A stretch of DNA of 64,000 bases from Dactylonectria macrodidyma (Eukaryota; Ascomycota; Sordariomycetes; Hypocreales; Nectriaceae), in NCBI GenBank assembly GCA_020744425.1, contig JAGMUV010000001.1, positions 4,650,001 through 4,714,000 on the forward strand, read 5' to 3'. Position 1 is the first letter of the stretch. Each line of letters starts with the position of its first letter. A program made the translations under genes and the position numbers. A model generated the notes under the pieces. It had not been told where the DNA came from and did no database searches. It was given only the letters and a program-made list of their open reading frames with translations. This document shows, piece by piece, positions 42,461-53,255 of the stretch.

Positions 42461-45400
42461 AGAAGTGGCTCAAGTGTTGTGGAGAAAGCGTAATTATCCC
42501 CATTTGCGGTTGCTCCATCACGCTTGATCGAATGGAGTCTTGTGGTTGAAGGGGGATTGCGACGACGAACGTATACGAAGGGTGTTATGTTTAATATTAG
42601 CCAATAACTATTATTGACTTCTCTTATCTATTCACAAGCTAAACAGATACATATAGGTTAGTTTAATACCCAGGTGATGAGTGCTACAATGCCCGCCGCC
42701 CAGCCGCCCCAGGGTCTGTCCGCGTCGGGGTCTCGTGAAGCCCAGCCCTTATTTACAAACCTCTCGACCAGTGGCGTCCGAAGCCCGGCGGATATCTCCG
42801 AAATGGCCACTGTCACAGTTCGAACATATGCCAGACAAACATGGTACTAGAGGGGACTGCGTTACGCAGTGCCTAGATGTACTCTTTGAAGCGACATGAT
42901 GCCACACAGGCACACCGCGGCTACCAAGATACACCCATACAATCCACATCAGCGTCTATCTCTTCGATCCGTCACCAATGTTAACCACTGTTATGTACCT
43001 ATTTGTGGAGAGTTCGGGTAGGCTCGTTCCGTGAGACAACTACCTCTTCTTTGCTTTGTCGTTAAATGTGCAGGTAGGAGGGCGAAGCTATGCTTTTGCA
43101 ATGAGTTTAGTTATTTCAGCCCGTTCTCAACGAGGGCGGCTAGGTTTGGGTCAGGTGGGGTGTAGGTTGAGGGGGTCAACTACATTATCACTAACATATG
43201 CAAGCTGAAATGGTTTTTGTGAGCACCCCCCAACTGACCCAGCTTTCGGCCCATCCATGGGGCTGACACCAGCCCACTTTGCTTTACGATTGAAAGGATT
43301 TGGTGCATGGCCCGAAGATCAACGGACGCAAGGCCACAGCCTGCAGCCGTCCAGGGTAGGCATGTGGCAAACTCATAATGGACCCAAGGCAGATAAAACA
43401 TGGCAAATTGGTGGGGTTTTTTTGGTTAACGGATGTGGCTAGATTCTTCGCGTTCATAGTGGGCGTCACCACTCTCATCAATGAACTCATTGGGCTCCGG
43501 CAATTTGGCCAGCCGTCTCGCAATCGTATATGATCAGGCTGGAACATTGACCGACGAGATCGATCCGTGAGTCGGTAGCGTCACCAACTGATGGGGATTT
43601 AGGGGCGGAGTAAGCCTAATAATATGTCGCACTAAGTCAGGACCTAAGTAATGAGCCAAACATTGTTTGTTGTGGCCTTCCACGGCGGTGGAGTGACGCC
43701 GAAAGCTGTCTCTCTCAGACTTCCTCAAATACTAGGTCGAAGCCTTTCTGTGTGGTACCAACTAGGATCGGGAACGCCGCATGACAACCACCTAGCTAAA
43801 AGTCTAAGGCTATTTTTCGGTAGTCTATACACTCATGATGAGACCGTCGGCACAGGACTCGAACCCCAGTGATTACTCCGACTCTAGGGACATGGGTTCG
43901 GGGGCCGCGTTGAATGGTGTACCCGTGATTTGAGAAGTGACAGAATTCAACGCCGCTATCCGGAAGCGGACTTTGTGGCGTTTCAAGTTGTCTCGTAAAT
44001 GGCAATCGCCGTCACCCGAATGTCTTCAATTTCGCTCAGCCATCGACTTTGACTTGTCACATTTTGAGCTCTCTAATAAGATGGTGATGGGGGTGAAGGT
44101 CCCACGGTGATTGATTACAGGGATCCGTGCCCTTTGTGACTCGGGATCGAGTAAGACAATCACGAAGTCAAAAATAGGTAGGTCCTTGACGACTCGATGC
44201 AAGCAAGCAAACAACGAGCGGTCATTGTTGAGATACGTGAAGGAGGGGTGAAGAAGAGAGAAGAGAAGAGAGGAAACACAGCTTCAGATAGGAGGTAACT
44301 ATGACGAATCGTGACTCTATGTCTCTTCCGCCCCATCTATTCATTCTTTTGCGCTCCACGTATGGCTCGCGCCTCATCGAGTTAGAACCTTGATGATAAG
44401 ACATTTTGCCTTGAAGGGCCGGAAGTGGGCCAGCACAAAGACAAGCGAGTCGTGGCAGGGGGGCGTTTAGGCGTGTCTGAGCGGCCCATTTCTTGGCTGT
44501 ACTAGATGCCAAGCCGAGGCGGGCGAGAGTCAGGCAAAACAAGAAGAGGTCGACGACACTGGTTGACTGGATCCCGACGACGAGGATCCCGATGGCGAGG
44601 TCGAGGCGTGATGAACCAACATCGATCGACACCCGAATGCAATAGAAACCCTCCTTCTCAAGGTCGGGGCTGCATCTACCGCTAGCTCGTGGTGGAGAAC
44701 GGGCCGGTACCGTAAACTCCAGGCGGGTTAGATTGTCGAATCCACTATGGGCGCTTGAGACGAGGGGTCTCTCGGAAGGTGAAGAAAACACCACACACTC
44801 ACAACACCAATTGAGTAATGCAGAACGAGCAGTTCTAGATCAAAATATAAAAACACAAAATACCATGATTCAATAACTTGTTCTTTGGAGTCTCATACTT
44901 GTAGATAACATTATTCTTTAGTATCATCTTCTACAAAATTCACCTCGAAAGACACAGCGCAAGTTGATGCTTTATGGTGTATGGTGTTTCCTTTCTTTCA
45001 CCACTTGTGGATACAGAATTAGTGCCAGTATGGTCGGGTCGATGGCTGGGTGCCTGCACCCTACGTGCAGATCTGGGAGTCGTGGCGCGTGGCCCTGACA
45101 GCTAGAGATCTGCGATGGGGCTGATGAATGATGAAAGAATCATACTATACGTTTCTCTTCGATGCACACGGGAGCTGGCGCTATGACGGTGAGCATTTGT
45201 AAACTCAACACCATGGACGCTTCCAGGCCCTTGCCTCGGGCAACTGCATCGTCGTCGTGAGTCGTCAGGTTTCATTAGAGCTGGTGGGACAGCTCTAACG
45301 TGGCCCCTGGCTCGTCGATGTACATCATAAGCGCAGCGCACAACGGGGCTGCGAGCCTGCTGGCGATCGACAACCCGGTGGTCTGTGATTTTCGAGCCTG

Positions 45401-47182
45401 TGGTCGACGTCATGGCTTCCGCTATCTCTGATGTCGAGACCCGTTGCACTGCATCACTTTGTTCCTCCATCTAGACATTGTCCCACGCCGATCGATCCCC
45501 TGACTAGGAAAAATAACAAGCAAGGATCCTCGGCAGAAACTGGGAACGGAAAGTGAGGCGAAAGGCCTATCTGACGAGGGGCATCTGATGCGCAGAGGAG
45601 ATTTCACAACGATTATGGAAGGATCAGGACGAGGGTGGCTGGCATATCCCACAACAACTCCGTCTTAGAATGTGCCTCTGTAGCAAACCGACACTGTTTC
45701 CAGGCGTTGTAGGACAATGAAGGCAATATCGAGCAGCAAGGCTACTGCAAAGACCCGCGCCCATATCTCAGTTGCGTCACCAAGTTACTCGGTCTTCCAA
45801 TTCTGTCTCTTCCTTTCTTCCTGTCTCTGCGTTTTCCTGTTTCTCCGTATCTTGAGTCACCTGGTAATAACCCATTCGCGTCCGACGTCCAATCCCATTG
45901 GTCCCGGGTAACCTCCGGCCCACCATTTCTCTGTGATGGATGCCCACCCTGGACGTCAACCAAATGCGACCCCCTGTATCGCTCTTGCCCCAGACTAGCC
46001 TGGCGCCCTGGGTAGATGCTTTTTGCTGGGAAGGCACGGACGTGGGGCATGCCGCCTGTCGCATCCTGGGCCCTTATCCCTACCGTAAGCTCGATCCAGA
46101 AGACCCTTGCAAGCTAAACCTCTAACTGTTGGTCCGATCGCCACGAAACCGTCTCGCCGTGAGCATCGCGAACCTAATCCTCACCCATTGATGCAAACCC
46201 ATCGCTATGGCGTTCTCTTTTGAGTTGCGCCTGCTTCGGCGACGCGACGTCGAGTTGTCGACGCATTATGTCTCCTCACTGCCACACAGCCTACATTTTC
46301 TCGCCCTTTACCATCGCCACCAATTGTGCTGTTCCACCGTCATTAACGCTGTCTACAAGCTTTTACTTGACCAGTGAGGTAATTGTCTTGCATAGACTTT
46401 TCTGTGGCCGTGGTCTATAACTTACCGTTGCCTCGTCCAGATCAAATGCTCATTACTTGCCGCCTCGCCTCTCAAGATATATTCTCAGCATTGACACCTC
46501 CATCTCCATCTCATAGTCCCTTGCAAGCGCAGCCGGACACGCCCATTCCTCCGTATCCTGCGCACTCCAGTGGTTCACCAGCATCCACGAGAGACGTGCT
46601 GTCTCTCTTCATCCATCAAAGCACAACCCTGGGATACGACACGCCCCCGAGGCCTGGAATCGTCGTTCGAGAGTCTTCGCCGTCATCATCTCCACTCCTG
46701 GGGCATTGATAAGTTGCGCTAGACTCCTGGAACCCGCTGGAGTGCGGCTCTTTCAGCTCGTCGCGATTTCCATTGCGTGTGCCCAAGGAAGATGTGCGGG
46801 CACTAGATCTTAGATCCATCCCATCCGCAGGAACCTGCATATTCTACAAGCCAAAGCATTTGCCAAGTCAACCTGCAGCCACATAACCTCCACCGCCCTA
46901 ACTTGGGCTCTTCGGCCCACAGTCCTCATATCTCCGAGTTCTCTTAAGCATCACCCCGCGTCCAACCAAGCTTCTTTGTGGTCCTCTTGTTACTTCTAGT
47001 CGATCTGTACACAGAGTAGAACCTCGATCCTAGCGCCTTATCCACGAACCAGTCGTCCACAACGAAGGCCGGCTTAACAGCTACTACTCTTTCCTCCCCG
47101 TCGTCTCTTGTCACGGCAACCATTTCCTCGTCAGACACCGACAATTCTATCAGTCACCAACCTTCAGCAAATCTCAGCCACC
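42461..47182. other. 4.7-kb gene-free region upstream of CRY-DASH
   Basis: No supported gene was found. AT-rich pockets lie at 42580-42670 and 44830-44945. Open frames at 44222-44794 (minus) and 46383-46709 (plus, Ser/Pro-rich end) lack recognisable content and splice support. The last 500 bp are probably the CRY-DASH promoter and leader. Confidence 0.4.
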
Positions 47183-49241
47183 ATGTCTACGAGGGGAAAA
47201 CTTCTAGTCTACCTTGTCCGTCGCGACTTGAGAATTACAGACAACCCTATTCTTCACCACCTAGCTACTAGGCAGCATGGTTTCTCGCACCTCCTCCCAG
47301 TTTTCGTCCTCCCGCCGAATCAGATCGAAGTCTCGGGGTTCCTTGCCGAAGGGCAGCAATCTCCGTATCCTCCAGCCCTGAGCAGTATTGGCAAGTTTTG
47401 GAGATGTGGTCCCCACCGAGCTAAGTTTCTTGCTGAATCCATCTGGGACATGAAGAACTCTCTTGAGACTCTCAAGAGCGGACTTGTCGTGAGAGTGGGA
47501 TCTCTTGACGACGTTGTCACTTGCATTGTCGAGTCTCTTAAACACATGGATCAGTCCCTCGAAGCAGTGTGGATGACTGAAGAGAAGTCGTCGGAGGAGA
47601 AGGAAGAGCAAGAGGCTGTTTCTAGCGTCTGCGCCATGAATAATGTCAACTTCAAACTCTGGGCAGATGAAAAGTATTTCATTGACGAGTAAGTATTTTG
47701 AACATCGCCGCCGTCGCAAATCGCACTAACCAATCGTACCAAGTCGTGACACAGGGCTGCAAAACCCTCAGGACGTCTCGGACGTTTTCACAACCTACCG
47801 CAGGACCCAAGAGCCTCTAATCGAACGGCCGCGAGCCTCGTTACCCTGTCCCAATGTTGGATCTTTGCCTCCCCTCCCATCTGCGTCATGGATGCCGCCC
47901 CAGGAGTCGCCGTTCGTGACAATCAACGATTACGACGATTTCGAGAGGCGACTTGTTCAGCCAGTGATGGGCATGCTGGCCAGCCCCCCACCCTACCCCG
48001 AGGGTGCCCGTTCCTCCCACCCATTTGAAGGGGGTGAATCAAAAGCGTGGGATCGCCTCATCCATTTGGTCAAGGATGGTGCCATCGCAAACTATCACGA
48101 GACACGTAACGGTCTCATCGGGGAAGATTACAGCACGAAGCTTTCGGCTTACCTATCCCTCGGTTGTATAACCGCACGACAAATTCATGAGGAGATGGTG
48201 AAACTCGAAGATGGATCGGAGCCGAAATATGTACTCTCTGAGGGTTTCGGTATGGGAGAAACGGCCGGGACTAGGGGTGTGCGGCTTGAGCTGTTGTGGC
48301 GAGACTACATGCGCCTCTGCACGATCAAATTTGGGTCCCGACTATTTCGACTTTCGGGTTTCAAAGGCGAAACACCGGGACAAGCTAACGGTGACGGGAC
48401 AAATGCGAAGATGTGGAAGACTGCCGACCCGAGTGTAGCTGCAAGAGGTCAAAATCCTCCACCCCAACAGATCAGGAACATGCTCGACCGCTTCTTTGAA
48501 GGTACCACCGGCATGGGGCTCATTGATGCTTCTCAACGAGAACTATATCACACGGGTTATACTTCAAACCGAGCACGGCAGAATGTTGCCAACTTCTTGG
48601 CAAAACGCCTCAACATCGATTGGCGGTACGGAGCTGAGTGGTACGAATCCATGCTTATCGACTACGACGTCTCGAGCAACTGGGCCAACTGGCAGTACGT
48701 CTCTGGAGTGGGCAACGATCCTAGAGGAGACGCCCGCCTCTTCAACCCCGTCAAACAGGCTTTTGACTATGACACCGATGGAAAGTTCGTGCGCTCTTGG
48801 GTCCCTGAGCTCAAAGATTTCGACAAGTTGGAACATGTATTCCAAGCGTGGACCAGTGACGAAGAGGTTTTGGAGAAATACGGGCTGACGGATGATGTGA
48901 TGGTTACCGATCCCATCTGCAAGATCGAGTATATCGTTGATCGAGCACCTCGGACTAGAACCTTCCGCTGGAAGCGAGGCTCTGGCGGTGGTGGCCGTCG
49001 CGGAGGAGGCTCCAAGCCTGGAACTCAGGGCGACGGTAACGGCAACGGTAACATGGGCTCTCGCAAGCCACCAGCTTCCAAAGGCGGTAACTCGATGAGG
49101 GGACCGCCTGAAGGGAGTCAGAAGAACAGTCCACCCCAAGGCAATCGGAGAAAGAACCATTCCCAAGCAAGTCAGTCCAACAACACTCTCCAAGGAAGCC
49201 AGACAAAGGATTCCGCTCAAGGAATTCAGGTACATAAATAA
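47183..49241 (+). CDS. CRY-DASH cryptochrome/photolyase
   Basis: Two exons, 47183-47688 and 47744-49241, give 667 residues. The start ATG has a strong context (gccaccATGtc). The N-terminal photolyase domain opens with LLVYLVRRDLRITDNPILHH. The FAD-binding C-terminal half contains YSTKLSAYLSLGCITARQIH, ELLWRDYMR, LIDASQRELYHTGYTSNRAR and SSNWANWQYVSGVGNDPRGD, which are DASH hallmarks. A Gly/Arg-rich tail (GSGGGGRRGGGSK and after) follows residue 595. In fungi CRY-DASH proteins bind FAD and a folate, repair UV lesions mainly in single-stranded DNA or RNA, and modulate blue-light responses. The annotated stop may be premature: the +1 frame beyond it continues as Arg/Gly-rich and then Gln/Pro/His-rich sequence to 49653. 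Confidence 0.93.
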
Positions 49242-49245
49242 CAAG

Positions 49246-49653
49246 CGGACTTCTCGAGGCCGAGGAGAAGGCTCATGGAGAGGTGACTCGCGGGGCAGGA
49301 TGCGTTCTGGAATTAGGGATGCTGCTTGGTCATACTCATCGCCACCATACATCCCGCCATCACGTCAATCTCAATCCCAGCCTAACGTTCAACCGCATCA
49401 ACACCATCAGCATCAGCCCCAGGTTCAATCGCACCCTTTCCCTCAATGTCCGCCACATATCCAATCTCGCCTTGATTTGAACATTCTGCCTCATCAATCA
49501 TATATGCACTCTGCGTACCCTTCATCCTCAAACACTTCACACTCTTTCAGGCCACAATCATACCCCTCATCGCCGCACCCATTTTCACACTCTACAACAC
49601 CCTATCAGCTACCTTCATACCCACATCATCTTGCACACCTACGTCCCGCCTAG
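49246..49653 (+). other. Possible displaced C-terminal extension of CRY-DASH
   Basis: The frame shifted by one relative to the preceding exon reads KRTSRGRGEGSWRGDSRGRM, then a Gln/Pro/His/Ser-rich stretch (QSQPNVQPHQHHQHQPQ), and ends at a stop at 49653. Its RGG-like start suits the tail of the protein before it. I could not find an intron with both a good donor and a good acceptor joining the frames. A 1-nt indel near 49228 would do it. Confidence 0.4.
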
Positions 49654-50789
49654 GAGCTCGGGATTCCTCATTATCAGATTTTTGGAATATCTTGGATGGT
49701 GGTGTCAGGAAACTTCGGATTCCCAGCCAGCGGTTTCACGTCCTTCCAACATAGGGTAGCATAGGATGCTAGTCTAAGGAAGGGGTCAAAAATGGAAAGT
49801 CTAAACTCAAGATGCTTCAGGATGAAAGGGTTACGCTCTATGGTTCTCTAGAGTGGGGTGTCAATCAGAGGCGTTCGGAGGCGTCAAGAGGGGGGTTGTC
49901 AAGTTGGTAAATTTTGGTAATATTTATTGATCACTGTTCCTTTAATCTGCTTTCATCGTGGCATCAAACCAGGGTTCTATGTTCTCTGTACCATTCTCAA
50001 AATCCAATTCGTCACTCGCTCGTCGACGCCGTTATCTGGCCTACACTGTACTGGGAGCTCATATATGATCGATATGTGTCTGCATATCAGCCTTACAATG
50101 CCTCATCTGTATGAGTATTGTACGCTATTTTTCGCAGTACACTCGAGGTCCAGTTCACTGGAGTATGATCACATCTTCAAGACTCGATTCCTTTCATGAA
50201 GGTAGTAAGCCCCGCAGCGCTACATATCATGTTCTGCGAATATGATGGTCAGTAAGCCTAGGCTAGTTAAATGGCCATTCCTCCCAGGCAGTCCAACCCG
50301 AGTTCATAGTACCCCGAGGTCAGACCCTCCCTCCTCGACAAGATCCACTAGGGTGATATACTTGCGCCAACATGCCTCTCTCAAGGCACAGTAGTCTCTC
50401 CTCACTTAAATGCCTAGGATAATGGTACCCTAAACTGGTGTAGCTAAGCTGCGCCATAGGACGTTGGGGATGGCTCGTCTTCTAGCTCAGTGCGGGGTGA
50501 GGTTCCCGGGTTGCGGGGTGGTCAGGATGCAGTTATCCACAAGTGGTGCAGCTGGGCTTGGAACTGCAAACTGTTTTCCGGGAAGGGTGATTCAGACTGG
50601 CTCATTGCCATGCAGTCATCAATGAGAATTATATGTCTGATTTGATCCCACGGGATCTTGCGGTACTTTCGGCATTGGTCTGGGGTTGTATAGTTGAAGA
50701 GAAGCGATGCCGCTGTCGGCGTGGTAAAGAACAGAATAGTTCTTCATCAACACGCTATCACTACGTCTCTTTAGCCTCATAGCTGCAAA
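49654..50789. other. Intergenic region, promoter of the SDR gene
   Basis: No gene or repeat was recognised. Short frames at 49914-50199 look like chance. Confidence 0.4.
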
Positions 50790-51775
50790 ATGGCTTCTTC
50801 CAAAGTTGCTCTCATCACTGGAGGCGCGTCCGGGATGGGCCTCGCCGTCGCACAAACCCTCGCAGCCAAGGGATGGACAGTGCACATCTTGGACTTCAAC
50901 CAGGAAGCCGGCGTGGCGGCCGAGCAGTCCGTCGCGGGCTCCAAGTTCCACCAGGTCGACGTGACATCGTGGACATCGCTCTCTGTGGCCTTTGATGCGG
51001 CCTTTGCGCAGGCCGGCCGGCTGGACTTTGTCTTTGCCAACGCGGGTGTGGTGGAGCGCGATAACTTCTACGACACGCCGGAGAGCGACGGCATCCCGCC
51101 TGAGCCGAGTCAGAAGACGCTGGATGTGAATTTAAATTCGGTTATTAACCAGAGTTATCTTGCGTTGCACTACTTTCGCCGCAGTCCTCACAAGGGCGAG
51201 GGCGCATCGCTGGTCATGACTGCGAGTGTCGGCGGTTTGGTAAGTGCTCATAGGAACCCACTCTGCTTCTGCAATCGATAGATGTAACAACGGAAAGATG
51301 TATATACACTAACAATTTTGACTTCATGAACCCTCAGTATCCATCCCAGTACTGCCCCATATACTCGGCATCCAAAGCCGGCGTCATCCACTTCATGCGA
51401 TCCATCGCATTCCCGTACCACCACGCCAGCGGCATCCGAGTGTACGCGACGTGTCCCGGGACGGTCAAGACGAACCTACTCAACGACAAAGAGTGGACGA
51501 CGTTTCCAACGGAGTACTTTACGCCGCTGTCACAGATCGCGTCGACGGTGGCCATGCTCGTCGAGGGCGGCGACATGACGGACGCGTGGGGCCGCACCGT
51601 TCGCGCCGGCGACGACTACGGGCTCGCCGTGGAGATCAACGCCGATAGGTTTTATTTTCGCGATGGGCTTGAGTTTTGCGACGATGCGATGGAGGTGGTC
51701 ATTAAGGCGACGAGCATGGAGAACCAGTTGGCGAGGTTGGAGGAGCACAAGGCCAAACAAAATGGTAGTCTATAG
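50790..51775 (+). CDS. Short-chain dehydrogenase/reductase
   Basis: Two exons, 50790-51239 and 51338-51775, give 295 residues. The classical SDR features are all present: cofactor motif TGGASGMG at residues 10-17, an Asp after the second strand (LDF, suggesting NAD preference), NAG near residue 88, the catalytic Ser in MTASVGG, and YSASK with Tyr and Lys in the first part of exon 2. The segment CPGTVKTNLL matches the PG motif after the active site. The overall pattern resembles the 15-hydroxyprostaglandin-dehydrogenase-like branch. The substrate is unknown. The EthD gene begins 790 bp downstream on the same strand. Confidence 0.9.
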
Positions 51776-52565
51776 TGGCGTCTGACAAAGAGTTGATCTT
51801 CCATACATATCCCAGTAGCCCAAACGCTTCTTGAACTCAATATTGAAGCTTTGTCACCTCTTTCGACGATCATTTCGAGGTTATGAGGTCTCTCATATGG
51901 GCACTAGTCCTTCCAACAGGATGACATTTATCCCAAGCTAATGAATCATCAGCAAGAGCATCAACTCCGGGGATAACAGATCAGTTACGGTATCCCCATT
52001 CACCAACACTCACCCTGGAGCTAAATCTTGCTTCGGGATCAATGTTCCGTCTTCCCCGCCGCTACAACTTGGCTTTTCGACCCTGTCCTGTGCCCAGCTC
52101 AGGCGCTGTCTCCTCCAAGCCTGGAGATACACTGGAAACAAGTCAAAGTCGGCGTTCCATGCTCCCATATGACTGATTCGTGAGTGGTGTCGTAATTTGA
52201 AGCCTTTTCCTCTGGAAGAGGAGTATCTAGTAGGGAGATCTTGACTCCTACTCGGCTACGTTCCCGGGTGAAGGCATCCATCTGGGTCCAATCATGCTCC
52301 AAACGGCATCGTACACTCAGGCACTGCATGAGCATCATCGCTTCAAGGATAGCGGTAACTCTTCAAACCTGGGCAATTATTCAGGAAAATGATCCCCGTT
52401 GTCCGACCCCCCGCATCGCATAGCTCTGTTCAGTAGGTATGAAATTGCCAGGCCTTGCAAAGTATTAAGCCTCACCAGCCGCAGGGTAGTTTCTTCCATC
52501 GGTATCGCTCTGAAATTCCAAAGCATCACTGATTGGAGCGTCCATACTGCGACATAGAGAAGATA
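51776..52565. other. Intergenic region between the SDR and EthD genes
   Basis: No gene was seen. It holds the SDR 3' flank and the EthD promoter. Confidence 0.4.
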
Positions 52566-53255
52566 ATGCCGAATACCGATCCAGCGCAAGGTCATGTGCA
52601 GATTGACCACGACTTCACCTTTGACAACTTCAAGTACGAAAACGAGGTGCACTATCAACGTCAGTGTTTTCATAGCCAGTCTGCCAGTCAAGCGTGTTTA
52701 CAATGAACTTTAGCATGCGTCAAGGCGTCAATTTACTTCAAAAAGAAGGAGGGCGTCTCTTATGAACATTTCGCGAAACATTGGGCCCATGTCCATGCCG
52801 ACTTGACACTGGCCTCAAAGAATTTTGGCCTCTTCAAGGTCCAACGATACAGTCAGGTAAAATCAACATCCTTTTTCGGGTCGCGATCTATCTAACCGGG
52901 TCGGCAGCACCATCAACGCCCCGGGATGAAGGAGGGACTGTCCAGAATGGGCCTAAAGCCCATGGAATTTGACGGATGCTCAACGTTGTGGTTCAAGACG
53001 TGGGAGGACTTTGAGAACTTCTTTACGAGTCCCGAATACGTGAGCAATCTGGCAGGCGACTGCAGCCACTTCATGGACACAGAGGGCGGCCTCACCGTCT
53101 TTGCAGGGTACGTACGAGCAGTCCCCAGGGCGTGATGGTTCCAGGAGCCAGCTGACCATTGGCTTAGACATGATGTAATTGTGTTCGGCAAGGGGATCCC
53201 AGACATTGATGATCAGCACGGCGTTACGGACTTCTCTCGCGTTGGTACATGTTGA
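52566..53255 (+). CDS. EthD-domain protein
   Basis: There are four exons, 52566-52659, 52714-52856, 52908-53107 and 53168-53255, giving 174 residues. All joins are GT-AG and keep one frame. The EthD (dimeric alpha-beta barrel) domain spans about residues 33-150. It contains VKASIYFKKKEGVSYEHFAK, WAHVHADL, LFKVQRYSQHH and CSTLWFKTWEDFENFFTSPE. The C-terminus VIVFGKGIPDIDDQHGVTD is typical of the fungal subgroup. Related small proteins in polyketide clusters act as decarboxylases or dehydratases on aromatic intermediates; others are unassigned. No polyketide synthase lies in the window, so a pathway role is only a possibility. Confidence 0.82.

Noticed and set aside
43850..43880. B-box-like string (ggttcgagtcc on the minus strand)
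   Set aside because: The flanking bases do not form a T-stem and no A-box or acceptor stem is present at the right distance.
44222..44794. 190-codon open frame on the minus strand
   Set aside because: No recognisable motif; Ser/Arg-rich random-like composition and no introns or conserved neighbours.
46383..46709. Ser/Pro-rich open frame upstream of CRY-DASH
   Set aside because: It could be part of an unknown gene, but there is no start context, splice support or family; more likely leader or chance.
53108..53135. Unspliced end of the EthD protein (ending YVRAVPRA)
   Set aside because: A consensus gtacgt donor and cttag acceptor join to an exon encoding the family-typical VFGKGIPD tail, so the short end is the unspliced reading.
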